From Ophiodon elongatus (Eukaryota; Chordata; Actinopteri; Perciformes; Hexagrammidae), in the NCBI GenBank assembly GCA_016806645.1, contig JACSYO010000066.1, forward strand, positions 1-64,000: 64,000 nt of DNA, given 5' to 3'. Positions 1 to 12,100 of the stretch are shown one piece after another. Each line of letters begins with the position of its first letter. The first letter of the stretch is position 1. A program made the position numbers and the translations under genes. The notes beneath the pieces were generated by a model that saw nothing but the letters and a program-made list of their open reading frames with translations, was not told the origin of the DNA and did not search any database.

Positions 1-119
1 GGAGGAGCTCACACCATTGTTGAACTAGTCTCATTCAGTATACTTGAATGATGGACGGTCAGTACATTACAGCCAATATTAAAAGACAAAACACACTTCC
101 TGCACTTTGAAAAGTCTAA

Positions 120-770
120 AGTGGGCTATGAGATATTCAGATAGTTATATAATATACGCTTTGTCTAAGCCTACACAACTACAAACACAGTGGCTGATAA
201 ACTATTTAACGATTTTGCTTTGAAATTTGGTTTTCCTGGAAAAAGTCATCAGGATATTGTTGCACCTCTACTGAACTATGTGGTACCAAGGGATTGCACA
301 CTACTCACTTTCACTCACGAGGGAACGGACAGACTGAAAGATTCAACAGAACACTTCTCCATGTTAAGAACACTGACGGAGGAACAGGAATATTATTGGA
401 AACACTACCTTCTTAAAGTCCTTCATGCCTTCAATTGCACCGCAAGTGATGCAACAGGCTACTCTCCATTATTTTTCTTATTTGGCAGGACACCCCAACT
501 TTCAGTGGACTTCCTTTTTGAAATGGAAAGGGAGGACCAGCAAGGCTCATATCAGCCTATGTGTATAAATGGAGAAAGGATGAAAGAAGCTTATAACATA
601 GTATCTAAACATGCAGGCAAGTCCGCCAACAAAGGAAAAAAACAATTTGACAAAAGAATCTATGGTCCAGAGTTACAGGTGGGGAGCCTAGTCTTGGTGA
701 GTATTAGAAAGGCTCACATTGTTCAAGGAGATTGTTATGCCTCTTAGTAAAAGGCTAGAGATATACTTTG
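120..770 (+). pseudogene. Ty3/gypsy-type integrase remnant
   Basis: An open stretch at 190-747 reads as the C-terminal half of a retrotransposon integrase. It has a segment like the end of the catalytic core (LRTLTEEQEYYWKHYLLKV, then a TGYSPLFFLFGRTP box), a basic linker, and a GPELQVGSLVLV segment like the post-core SH3-like region. Residues where the core Asp and Glu should lie are missing or scrambled: the 5' part (FALKFGFPGKSHQD) jumps directly to unrelated sequence. No flanking LTR, primer-binding site or reverse transcriptase is visible, so this is a decayed fragment. The family (Ty3/gypsy) is inferred from the TGYSP and FGR boxes known in fish gypsy integrases. Confidence 0.75.
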
Positions 771-779
771 AATAATCTT

Positions 780-1150
780 TTTTGAAGAAAACTGTTCAAT
801 GTGGGGTTATTAGCATTAGCCTAACAAGCTAATCTGTTGGTTAACATGACTGTGATGTGGACAAGCATGTTTATTGCATTAGTATTGTTTAGTTTGGACT
901 ATAGAACGTTTTTGGGAGAAGAACAGCAAAAGGAGGGTGTGTAACGCAGAGCAGGCAACCTCATTAAAAACATTTGTTTATATTCAAGGTGTCTGCTGCC
1001 CTTATTTAGTGTGCCCTGCCATCATATACTGACAGGAGAGCAACAAATGTAATGGTAAATTCTGAATGATGGAACACAAATATAATGCTTTCCTGTAGTA
1101 CAGAGAGGTTATTTTGAAAGTATAAGCCTGTTGTAGCGAAAACGTAAGAA
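780..1150. other. Intergenic or intronic sequence, nothing recognised
   Basis: AT-rich sequence with no convincing open frame, splice-bounded exon or repeat terminus. It lies between the integrase remnant and a LINE scrap. Confidence 0.5.
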
Positions 1151-1390
1151 TACGCTGGTGTACACCAGCAGGGAATGAGGCTGTCAGGCTGAAGAAGAAG
1201 GGCTTTCGGGCTTCCGGGCTTGGCCCAGGGATCTTCGGAAACCAGAGAAAGCAGAGGCTGCCGAGGAAGTCAAAAAGCTGTTTTGGTTGGCATGCATTTT
1301 CAGTGTAGCATAGCAGTCGGGACAGTGCCCGTGGAGTGGCAGACCTGGGTGGTGGTTCCCATTTTTAAAAAGGAGGGCATACTCAAATTA
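1150..1390 (+). mobile_element. APE-type LINE fragment
   Basis: A short piece reads GTVPVEWQTWVVVPIFKK in one frame. This is the conserved block just before the reverse transcriptase fingers in a common fish LINE. The preceding bases (gaagtcaaaaagct) match 54037-54050 in the longer copy of the same family at 50745-55030. Both ends are cut off, so it is a dead fragment. Confidence 0.6.
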
Positions 1391-3440
1391 TCTACTTTTC
1401 TTCACTGTATCTTTAGTGTCTGCCTCCGCCTCTTTTCAAATGTTTACTCCAGAGACCAAGGAGACAACGTCATTTTGGTCAAGCTGTTGATGTGTTAGAT
1501 CAGAGACTCTGTCCTTTTAGCAGTGCAAGAAGTATTCTGACCCTTTACTGCAGAAAAGTACTAATACCACACTGTGACAATACTCCACTACAAGTAAAAG
1601 TTTTGCATTCGAAACTCAACATAAGTAAAAGTATGTAATCAGCTAAATGTAGTAAAAGTAGTTAGTTATGATTCTATAAGTATTGATTGTGTTTTATACT
1701 AGACCTCTCAACTCTCCTCAGAATGAGCCATGGTTTAGGGCAAATCCCGACGGGTGCTAGTTATTCCCATAAGAACACCAAAAGAAGGAAAATACCGGAC
1801 CTGGTTTGTCTCAAAAAGCTGGGACAGATCTAAAGGGAAGTGGGAGTTCCCAGGGAAACCTGAAGGAGTTTCTCATCAACACACTGAGTCAGAAATTCTC
1901 TAATATGGCCGTGAGAGCCGAGTCGATGCTGGTGGACCGCATCATAGAGGTGCTGCGGCACTGCGTCAGTTGGTCCCGGGACTCATTGGTCTGGCCAGTG
2001 GTTCAGACACACAGTGGAAAACATAGCTTGTGCAACATCCGTCTCGTCTCTGGTATCAAACCAGAGAACCGTTTCATTTCATTCATTGTCCACACTGGAT
2101 CTTCTTTGTTTCAAAGTAGTAAACAGAAACATAGAGCCTAATTTATGTCAGAATGTTCCCTGCACTAGAATAGGAAGCCATTAAAAAATACTTCTAGTTA
2201 CTATCTGGTTATTGTACAACTGTATTGTCGTTACAAACACAAATTATACCAATCAATAATAATGGTCGTGGAGTCTTCTCTAGCACCGTAACATAAACTA
2301 TTCTTATTTAATATTTATATTTAAATGATTAAATGCAATCACTGTGTGTGATGGCAGTAACAAACTCTTTTTTTCACAAAACATTACATTAATATTATAC
2401 TCTACTAAGTACGCCAATAAGTACAAGAACATTTTATTCTTTGCTCGTTGTCTTTTATTATATTATGATTTGGAAAATGACACAAGCAGAATTATACAGA
2501 CTGAACCTTTAAAATGAAATGATAGCATAAAGTTCTTTCTTAAAACAAAACATGTACTTAAAATGTGATGTCTCTAGACACTGCCATCGTATGGAAACTG
2601 GAAAACTATACATCAAACCCAGTATTCTCCTGTGTTAATGGCCCCTATTTTTCAACCTTCTCCACAAACACAGTAATGATGCACCCTTCTCGCCGTAGGT
2701 TGGAACACATTCAAGTGCAACCATGGTATTTTATTGTTGGATTTAAACACTGAAAATGTCCTCTCTCTTTCTCTCTCTCTAACTACAAACACAAAAAACA
2801 GTGAATACTAAATGAAATACATAATTACAAATTTATTTTATTTTATTTATCAATAAATGTAGAGATAATGTACATTCATAATTAAATTCCACTTTGCTGA
2901 GCTGCTCCAATCACACTGACCCCGGTCACACACACAGACAGGCTAGTGCTGCTAGTCATTGTCCGATGCTCCAGCTGTGCTCCAGGTTGAATATTCATGA
3001 TACACTGCTTGTAATGAATATTGCTGTTACTATACAAGTGAACAATAAACCCATCAGCAGTGAAACTATTGATCTTGATTATTTTACGAGTGAGCTATGA
3101 CGTGTCCATCTTCCAATGAGTCACCATGTTTGCTCTTTGATATAACAGTTGATTGTCATGTTACCATAGTTCTTGAGATGAAGGCCTTTCACAGCCAGGA
3201 CCATATTACCATATCAATGTATTATTTGCATTTGGATCTTGTGGACCTCTCTGAGATTTGGTGCACAGAATTACCAGGTTCAGTTCTGACCCAGGTGATA
3301 ATGAGACCGGTCCCTGACCACCTGAGAGGTCTGGACGGTTTTTAATGTGGCAACAGAAAACAGATGTTTTAAGTGTATATTTACCTTTATTCTCTTTTTA
3401 TTGAGATAAACAGGAAAATATCCACAAAATATTTTTTTTT
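1390..3440. other. Intronic or intergenic sequence with an unexplained open frame
   Basis: Mostly AT-rich non-coding DNA. The frame 1806-2141 (111 codons) has a GC-rich, amphipathic middle (NLKEFLINTLSQKF, then ESMLVDRIIEVLRHC) that looks more protein-like than its surroundings. I cannot assign it to a family. An upstream itprid1 exon is possible but unsupported. No other exon candidates were found. Confidence 0.35.
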
Positions 3441-3449
3441 TCCTTGAGA

Positions 3450-3450
<1 letters not shown>

Positions 3451-3485
<35 letters not shown>

Positions 3486-3489
3486 CATA

Positions 3490-3529
<40 letters not shown>

Positions 3530-3570
3530 TTGTATATATATATATACATATATATATATACACATATATA
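3451..3570. repeat. (AT)n / (ATAC)n microsatellite
   Basis: About 120 bp of alternating AT with scattered ATAC interruptions. The Ile/Tyr-rich open frames it produces on both strands are artefacts. Confidence 0.95.
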
Positions 3571-4803
3571 TTCCCTGCAGCGTGGTTTGTTTTCTCACAC
3601 AATTCCGTATCATCCAAATCATGATTTAACATCCAGAAGCACATCTGTAACCGATTATTAGGAATCCACCCCACGGATGACAACTGTCAACTGAGTAGTA
3701 TCTGTAGCATCAGTACTCATCCCAAGTAAGCGAATAAGCTACAAAATCTTGATCGATGGCTAGCTCTACTTACTGCTAAGACTGACATTTGCAAATGCTT
3801 CCCTTATTTCTGGGAACACTATGTCCCAAAAATGTCCTCCCGTTTAGGAGGAAATGATCGGGCCGGCTATCTTCTGCCACTATGAAACTGGGTTAAACTG
3901 CATCATCCCTCTGAAACACGCCCTGTTGTTTCTTTAATTCCGACACTTCTCTCTGCTCCCCATTTGTTTTGGTGTTTTGTCTCATAATGCATCCTTATAT
4001 TATATTCCTCCCCCACAAACAACATTCACTCTCCCATCTCTTTTGGAACCTAGCTAAGTTAGCTAGCTAGAAGTGAGTGAATGATCATTTACTTGTCAGA
4101 AAATAGTTTTTAAATGGGTAACCATCGCAATGTTTTGCACAGAAAATGTAGCTACATTACCAGATGATGGTGATTTATTTACACATACAGTCTTAATTAT
4201 ATATTTTGTTTTCAGTTTTATGAAGTGTTTTAATTATTTAAAATGGCGGGACATTTTCAGTTTTTTAACAGGTTTTCAGCAGACAATAATGTAGACTCAA
4301 ACTATTCACATCATTGCACAATTTCCATATGATTCACATAGGATAGGCAACCTGCAATAAAACATAAATATTTTTTTTAAATAGCAGGAAATATTATTTT
4401 AAATTACCATGAATAGCTGTTGAAAAACAAATGTAGCTTGTTTACCGTTTAATATACAATTACAGTGAAAGTACATTATGATGGCTCAAATTATTGAAAT
4501 TACAATAATTTTTTGCTCAATAAATGTAAGCTGCTTTTAACTCAATAAAATTATGTACTTTTACCATGAAAGCAGATTATAATAGCAATACATTTCTTTT
4601 GAATTACAAAGAAATATCTCTTTTTAATACCATCAAATTAAGCATTTTTTGACAATAAGATGTTGTAAAAAATCATTGCAATAGCTGTGACACATTAAAT
4701 GTCGCATCTATTACATTTACAGATTCAATACATTATGTTATGAGCTGCAAGTAAATTGAAGCAGTTTTTACATTTTTCTACTATTTTACAAAACAGAACA
4801 AAT
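3571..4803. other. AT-rich non-coding sequence
   Basis: No open frame, splice-bounded exon or repeat boundary is recognisable here. Probably intron of the itprid1-like gene, or its upstream flank if 5248 is an early exon in the transcript. Confidence 0.5.
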
Positions 4804-4990
4804 TAAATTAAAGCTGCAAGCAGCGATGAACGGGTCCTCGCACCTTTCCTCGCGTCGGGGGTGCTCGTGAGATGTCAGCTTGCTCGGCCGAGAACTTTCG
4901 ACCGCCAGTCTGATGTTTTTTTCCTGTGTGATGCAGGAAATTACGCTTTGCAAATACTTCACTAGTTCATGCCGCTAGACGACACGCTCC
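4804..4990 (+). repeat. 5'-end fragment of the hairpin-array interspersed repeat
   Basis: Starts aattaaagctgcaagcagcg, the same 5' terminus as the long copy at 9893 (aattaaagctgcgagcagcg). It continues through the cgggtcctcgcacc segment before similarity fades. This is a third, 5'-only copy of that family. Confidence 0.65.
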
Positions 4991-5247
4991 ACAACATGCA
5001 TCATGTTTCTCTAAGTGAAGTGTAGTTCCACTCAGACCGACGTTGTCAGTGCTCGGACACAATAAATATACAGAAAAAAAGTTATGAAAGCTTTTATTTT
5101 ATTAGATTGCAGATCTAGACCATGATCATTGTATTGTATTTGTTGACCCATATTGCTTAAATGTAACTAAGCCTAAATCATTCTTGAATTTCCACATGTT
5201 CCATTAAATGGTGGTCGAAAGGTAACTCTTTGACTTGTTCTCCACAG

Positions 5248-5375
5248 TACTCTCTGGATGAGTTGGAGGAGATGATGCTGTGTCTGCAGCAGTTTCGCTC
5301 TGTACTCGACAACATGGAGGAGCAGCTCTCTGAAGACCAGGCAGCGGTTTACAGTGCTCTCTCTGACCAGGACAG
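5248..5375 (+). CDS. itprid1: itprid1-like exon a (coiled coil)
   Basis: Acceptor tgttctccacag, donor gacag|gtactc. Starts in phase 0, codes for 42 residues, and leaves AG of an Arg codon that is completed by the first base of the next exon. Acidic and Leu-rich, typical of a coiled coil. Earlier exons must exist but are not found in 1-5247. Confidence 0.7.
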
Positions 5376-8300
5376 GTACTCTGTTTGGACCTTGACATTA
5401 AGGTTATGAACATGAAGACATGTAGTCTAATGCTATATTTGGCTCTAGTTTACACTTTGTCAACATGAGACTTCAGTTTCTGAGGCTGTCTGACCCTGAC
5501 ATGTACAAAGAACCTCTGTGATATTAGAACATGACGATGCTACACACAGTCTCTTCCTTACACAATCAACTTATTAAACAACAGCCCCACTCAAGCCACT
5601 GAAGCAACACTCAAATACAGCAGCTTGGTCAGTGGCCCTACACTTCAAACTATGGTGCTCTACGTGACGTCATGGCAGGAGACAGGCTAGTCTCATTCAG
5701 CATCCGTAGCCATACCGACAAAAAATGATGAATAATTTTGTATGTCCCTGTTGCCAGAACCAAACTAAGTTGTTTCCTGTGAAGAAGGAAGTTTGTTTTG
5801 AAAATAACTTTTGTAGAAAAACACACATTAAATAAGAAGTACCTTTTCGAAAGATATCATACAAACAGTTGGAGGATACTTGCAGGAGTAAAGGACAAGG
5901 TCCACTCAGGGAGGAGGCCATGATGAAGGGATGGGTCAGAAAACTCAACTGTTTTCAACCTGTTCTTGTCCCATGTGGAACCATGTCAATGTTCACTTAT
6001 TTAAAAAAAATAGTATTACAGTAAGTAAGTAAGTGTTCTTTACATGACTTAACTTGAGCTACATGACGTTAGTTGATGTACTTAACTAACGTACGTAACC
6101 TATTGAACAGTGTCCCAGCTTCATTAACTGAGAGACAGTGTGGCCTCAATAGATTTTAGTTGTAGTTCTCAAAATAAGTTCAATTACTTTCAGGCATTTT
6201 ATCATTTTAAGCCCGGTGATGTATACCATATTGCCCAGGGAATTGTTTTGTTGCCGCGGTTTGCAGTCGTCCTGTTTCCAATTCAAAAAATACAAAAGAG
6301 GAATGCACTACTCTTGTAGTTTTGTTGTTTGTTGTTTGTTTGTAATGTTTTTTTGTGTAGCAAATGGGCTACAACTGCATTTTGTTGTGCATCTCTGTGT
6401 TGCATAATGAATATAAATGATTCTTGAATCCTTGAAAATCTCTAAAGGGGCGTAGATGTTGCATAAAGAGATTTTATCAATAAACAAAAAAAATCATATT
6501 AAAGCAATTTGGGTTTCTTGGCATTTTTATTAGTTTTCTAACCTTATAAATTCAACATCAGCAACCCCAGAGTGCTTTTTAACACTGTTGATCACCTCAT
6601 TAATAACCTTGTTACAGACCATAACTACCATCTTATTGCAATGACTATGCAGACTACATCAAAGAGAAGCCAACATCAGATCTAACATCTGTCAACCACA
6701 CAATCCCATAACAGTTGAAGAAACATCCGGCAGACCTGCTGGACAGTTTAGCCTGGTTGATGTGAAATGCTCAGGGAAGTAGTAGCATCACTGCAACTTC
6801 TTTTTTCAAACGTTTTAATTCAGTATCTGAGGAGGTCCTTACAATTCTTAATCACTCAATGCAATGAGGCATTTTCCTCACCGCATTCACGTCTGCACTT
6901 GAGAGACATCTTTTAAAAAAAAGTTGATACCTCAATGCCTAGTATCTACAGACCAATCTCCAATATTCCAGTTTTAAATAACATTTTAGAGAAACTGGTG
7001 TACATTCAAGTAAATTATTTTATGAACTAAAACCATGAGCTGGAAATGTTTCAATCTGGCTTTCAGGCTAATCATAGCCCTAAAACAGCCCTGGTAAAAG
7101 TAGTCAATGACATCAGGATACATTTAGATGCCAATAAACCTTTAGAGTTTATTGGCAATCTGAGGTGCTTCTTTCAAGACAATTGATCACAAGATTATTT
7201 CTAAACTGTGTATGTTACCTCTTGGTGATATAATCCAAAAACACGGCATCTAGCTCCATAGTTATGCAGATAATATACAACTTTATATAGCCGTGTTTCC
7301 CGATGACTCAAAAAAAATGTATTTTAGATATTAATGTCTTGTTATTACAAAACATTTTACAGCTCAACTAGGAAAAACTGACACTTTAGTCAGGTTCTGA
7401 AGCTCAGAAAGAGAAACTTAATTAATTAAATTCCCTTGGACATATCCCAATCCAACAAGCAAAACACACTACTGGTGTGGTCTTTCACCCCGATCTGAGC
7501 TTTAAGGCTTATGTGGGGTATGTCACCAAATCTGCGTTTAATCCCCAAAGAATATGGCCAAAGTGTGACCATCTCTCTCTCTGAGTGACACATTGCATGC
7601 TCAGGTTTTGTATTATGCTCTGAGCCGCTGGAACAGTCTGCCTGAGGAGTGGAGACCTGCTAGAAGTGTTAAAACTTAAAACCTACCTATTCAGTTAGGC
7701 CTTTGATTAAGAATGTTTTTTAGACATTTTAATTAATTAATTCACTTATTTTATTGTATCTAAGTTGGAAAATGTTATTCAGTTTTATTGTGTTTGTGTT
7801 AATCACTTGTTTTAATGTATTTGAGTTATTGTAGTTGTATTGTTCCAGTTTTTATTTCATGCTGTTTTACTATTTTTACTTTTATAGGTTTTAATTCTAT
7901 TTTATTGCATGTTATCATTTTATTGTCTCATGTAGATTGGTCTTACATTTTTTTATTATGTTTACTTACATTTTTATTTTTTGCTTTATCTGTTGTTTTT
8001 TGGCTTATAAATCATTTATGAAGCACTTTGAACTGAACTAACCTGTATGAAAGGTATGAAACAAATGAAGTTTGATTGATTAATTGATTCACTACATAAC
8101 AAGCATATTTATTTTAACCCAAAACGTTTTCCAAAACCTAACCAAGTGGTTTTGCAATCTATTGGTTTTATGTACATGGAAACCAATTGTCGGTTCTTCT
8201 TTGTGTCCCTCTGGAAGAACATAATTCCAATGAAAAGTCAATTAGGATCCTTTTTTGTGGTAGATAAAGATTAAATGCATCCACGTGACTAAGCAACAAT

Positions 8301-9097
8301 CAGAGCAAGTGACATGGTATTTCATGGTATTTCATATCAAAATAGACCATTTATGGAGGGAGGGAGGGGGCGGGGGTGGGTCTAACAAACACAGGACTTT
8401 CATCTATTTGTTCAGTCCATTTTATGGTGCATGGACTTACAACTTTTCTAGTCTTCCGACCACTCAAAGCACTTTAACACTACACGTCATCATTCACCCA
8501 TTCATACACTGATGGGAGGGGCTACCATGCAAGGTGCCACAAGCAAATCAGGACTAACTAACATTCATACCCATTCATACACTGCAGGCACAGCTACGGG
8601 AGCAACTAGGAGTTAAGTGTCTTGCCCAAGGACACATCGACATGGACTAGTGGATCCTTTAATCTAAATCTAAAATATTTATTTTGTTGCCTAAGCCTAA
8701 CTGTACATACTTGTTTTTAACTAAGTGGTTTTGTTGCCTAAACCTAAGTTTTGTTTCAATGTAATGTCCTGGAAGAAAAGGTGTTCTGAGCAACACTAAA
8801 AATGTGGAAAATATGTGTCCCTTAACACAAAACCAATAAATTGCATCTTGAGACTATTTCTCAAACTGTGAGGTACATGGGTCCACGTTTGAAGTTTAGG
8901 GCCTCCGACCAAGATGCTGCATTTGAACATTGGGAGAGACAACGTGTTGACACTTTTTTGCTGTTCTCTGCTGTGAACAATAATATATACCATGTTTGTA
9001 CTTTTAAAAATGAATTCTAAAATGTGTAATTCATCCTTAACAGTTAAAGTTTATGCAGGGAACTTTGATCAAAAGCTGGTCTGTTCCCCCAACCACT

Positions 9098-9195
<98 letters not shown>

Positions 9196-12100
9196 GGAGA
9201 CGGTTCGGGACGTAGAGGAGCTGAGGCGAGCAGTGAAACAGGAGGCTGGAGAACTGGAGATGCAGTTGAATGAACTGGCTGATTACTATGACGACAGCTT
9301 GAAAATGGTAACATACTCACTCCCACCACCTTGACCGGCACATATTGATTTGCGAGGTCGTTCGTAATGGGACAATTGCAGCATTGTGAATAATTTTCTG
9401 TTTTCACAGCAATATCAAATGGATAATAGAGAGTATATTATGACCTGTTTAACTTCCTAACAAAAAAATGTATGCAAACAGTAATATTGGAGTGTATGTT
9501 AATGGTTTTCTTTTGTCTTTTCAACATTGAATCAAAATGGTACTGAGAAACTCCCCAAAGCACAACATGCACTGATGATAACTGATTGTTCCTGCAAACT
9601 ATATCAATTCATACATTCTATCAGTTAAAGTTGTATTATTCTGATACAACAATAATGGGCACTTATGGGCACAATACAAAAGAGTTGAGCAGAAGATTCT
9701 AAGGACTTTGTTGTAAAGTCTGGTTAGTGGCCTGACATGTTGTCCTATTGATGGCACTAGTGAATGTTGTCCTATTGATGGCACTAGTGAATGGTTATTT
9801 GTCCCCATGTGTTAGAGCTGTGATTGACTGGCTACCTGGGGTGTCAGGTGGGAACAACTCCATTGAGCATCTATATAGTAATAATAATAATAATTAAAGC
9901 TGCGAGCAGCGATGATCGGGCCCTCGCGCCCCTGGCGACGTCGAGGCTACTTGCCGGACGCCGTTTGACGCGTCCCGGAACTTGCTTTACCATCAGACAC
10001 TGCGTAAGCGGCTTAGAGGATATTTCACGCGTGGAGCAGCGGCATCGTCAAGTAATTTTGCAGGGGCTTCAAGTTAGATCAATTAAAGACTATTAAAGAG
10101 TTAATATTGACATGCGGAAGTCTTCACCAGACACTGCGTAAGCGGCTTAGAGGATATTTCACGCGTGGAGCAGCGGCATCGTCAAGTAATTATGCAGGGG
10201 CTTGAAGTTAGATCAATTAAAGAGTATTAAAAAGTTAATATTGACAAGCGGAAGTCTTCAAGCCATGATTCTCATCAAGCATATCTAGTTTGAGAGAGTT
10301 TTGACAAAGTACAGTTGATTTACAATAGCTTGATGTATGAACGCAAACCATGTAAAATAGCCGCCACACCACGTCCACGCCGTTCCATGAAACTCAAGCT
10401 TTTTGATAACTTGTAATCACTGAGGAGATTGTACTGACGGAATTTGAAGTGGATCTGATGAATTCCCTAGGAGGAGTTCGTTACAGAAAAGTGCAGAGAA
10501 ATAGACAAAGATAAAAGGAAAAATCCCACAAAACTCAAGATGGCCGGCTTCTAGTACGGTTTGGAGCATTGTCCCTGGAGACTTATTTTTAAATTGACAT
10601 GTGTTACACATGCCTAACAAATTTGAAGTGGATCTGATAAAGTCCCTAGGAGGAATTTGTTAAAGAATAGCGCCTACAAAATAGACAAAAATATACCAAA
10701 CAAATGACACAAAATTCAAAATGGCCAGCTTCTGGTACGGTTTGGAACATGGTCCCAAGAGACTTATTTTTAAGCTTTGATGTGTTACATACGCCTACCA
10801 AATGTTGTATATCTATGTCAAACCTACTGCGAGGGCTGCTTTGTCGAAATTTTGTTGAATTTTGTTGAACTTTTGTAGGGGGCGCTATCGAGCCGATTTG
10901 ACATTTTGAAGCATTGAAATCATATCATATAACTACATCTAGTTCATTAAATGTGTCTGCTATGTGTGGGTCTGTTTTGAGCATTTTTAGCCCCTCAAAA
11001 ACACCTTTGTTTTTATGGCAAATAGTGCATCTTTACGGTAACAGGCTTTGACGAAACATAAATCTTTTAACAACTTTTAATCATTAAGGTTTTGAGATTA
11101 TACAGTCCAAATTCGAAGTGGATCTGATCAATTCCCTAGGACGAAATTAAAATGGCCGACTTCCAGTACGGTTTAGAGCATGGTCCCAAGAGACTTTTAT
11201 TTAAGTCTATATGTGATACATGTGCCTACTAAACTATGTCAAACGTACTGCGAGGGCTGCATCATTGAAACTTGGTAGGGGGCGCTATCGAGCCAAAAGT
11301 CCTCTTTGAATCATTAAAATATTATCAGGTAACTACATTTATGACTCTAAATGTGTGTGCCAAGTTTAGTGACATTTCAAGCATGCTTAGTGCCTCAAAA
11401 GGACCTTCGTTGTAGACGGCGAAGAAAGGGTCGCCAAGGCAACGGCGTTACACGAAACATCAAACGCTTTGTGGGCTGGCATTATAAAAGTCTGCCGTTT
11501 GTGTGGAAGTAATTAGATGTCGATCTGATCTACCTATTAAGAAAACCAAGCCAAAGTATAGAAACTTTTACTTCCAGTTACCAGTAGGTGGCGCTATGAC
11601 TATGATTCAAAATTAGACTGTACATGTCTTCAAGCCTGAAGTTTCATCATACACTTGAAATTTGGAAATGATCTGATCATGTGGAGTCGAGTTACATTGG
11701 TTTATTCGTTCACGGCGAAGGATCAATATTCGCCGATGCTCCGAGTCGCCGCCCTTCATCGAATTCTTACAATCTTCACCGTGTTGCATTATCAACGTCT
11801 TAAGGCTTTTCTGACAAACTTTGAGAGGGATCTGATTAATCTGTGAAGAACAGGGCTTACCAGTATAAAACATTTCATTTTTGTTGCCACTAGGTGGCGC
11901 TACGACTTTGATTCTAAATTATCATATGGATGCCTTCAGGGTCAGGATGTCATGACAAATGAGTAATATGGAGCAGATAAGATAGTGAACGGCTGAATTA
12001 CAACAACTTCCTGTCTTGTGGCGAATGGTGTTTTTTTGAAAATACCCCCCGCTCACATAGTTCGATATTTTTTAAATCCTTTGACAACTTTTCACTGCAA

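Noticed and set aside
3280..3683. Several Ile/Tyr-rich open frames on both strands
   Set aside because: They are translations of the (AT)n microsatellite; no start context, splice signals or family resemblance.
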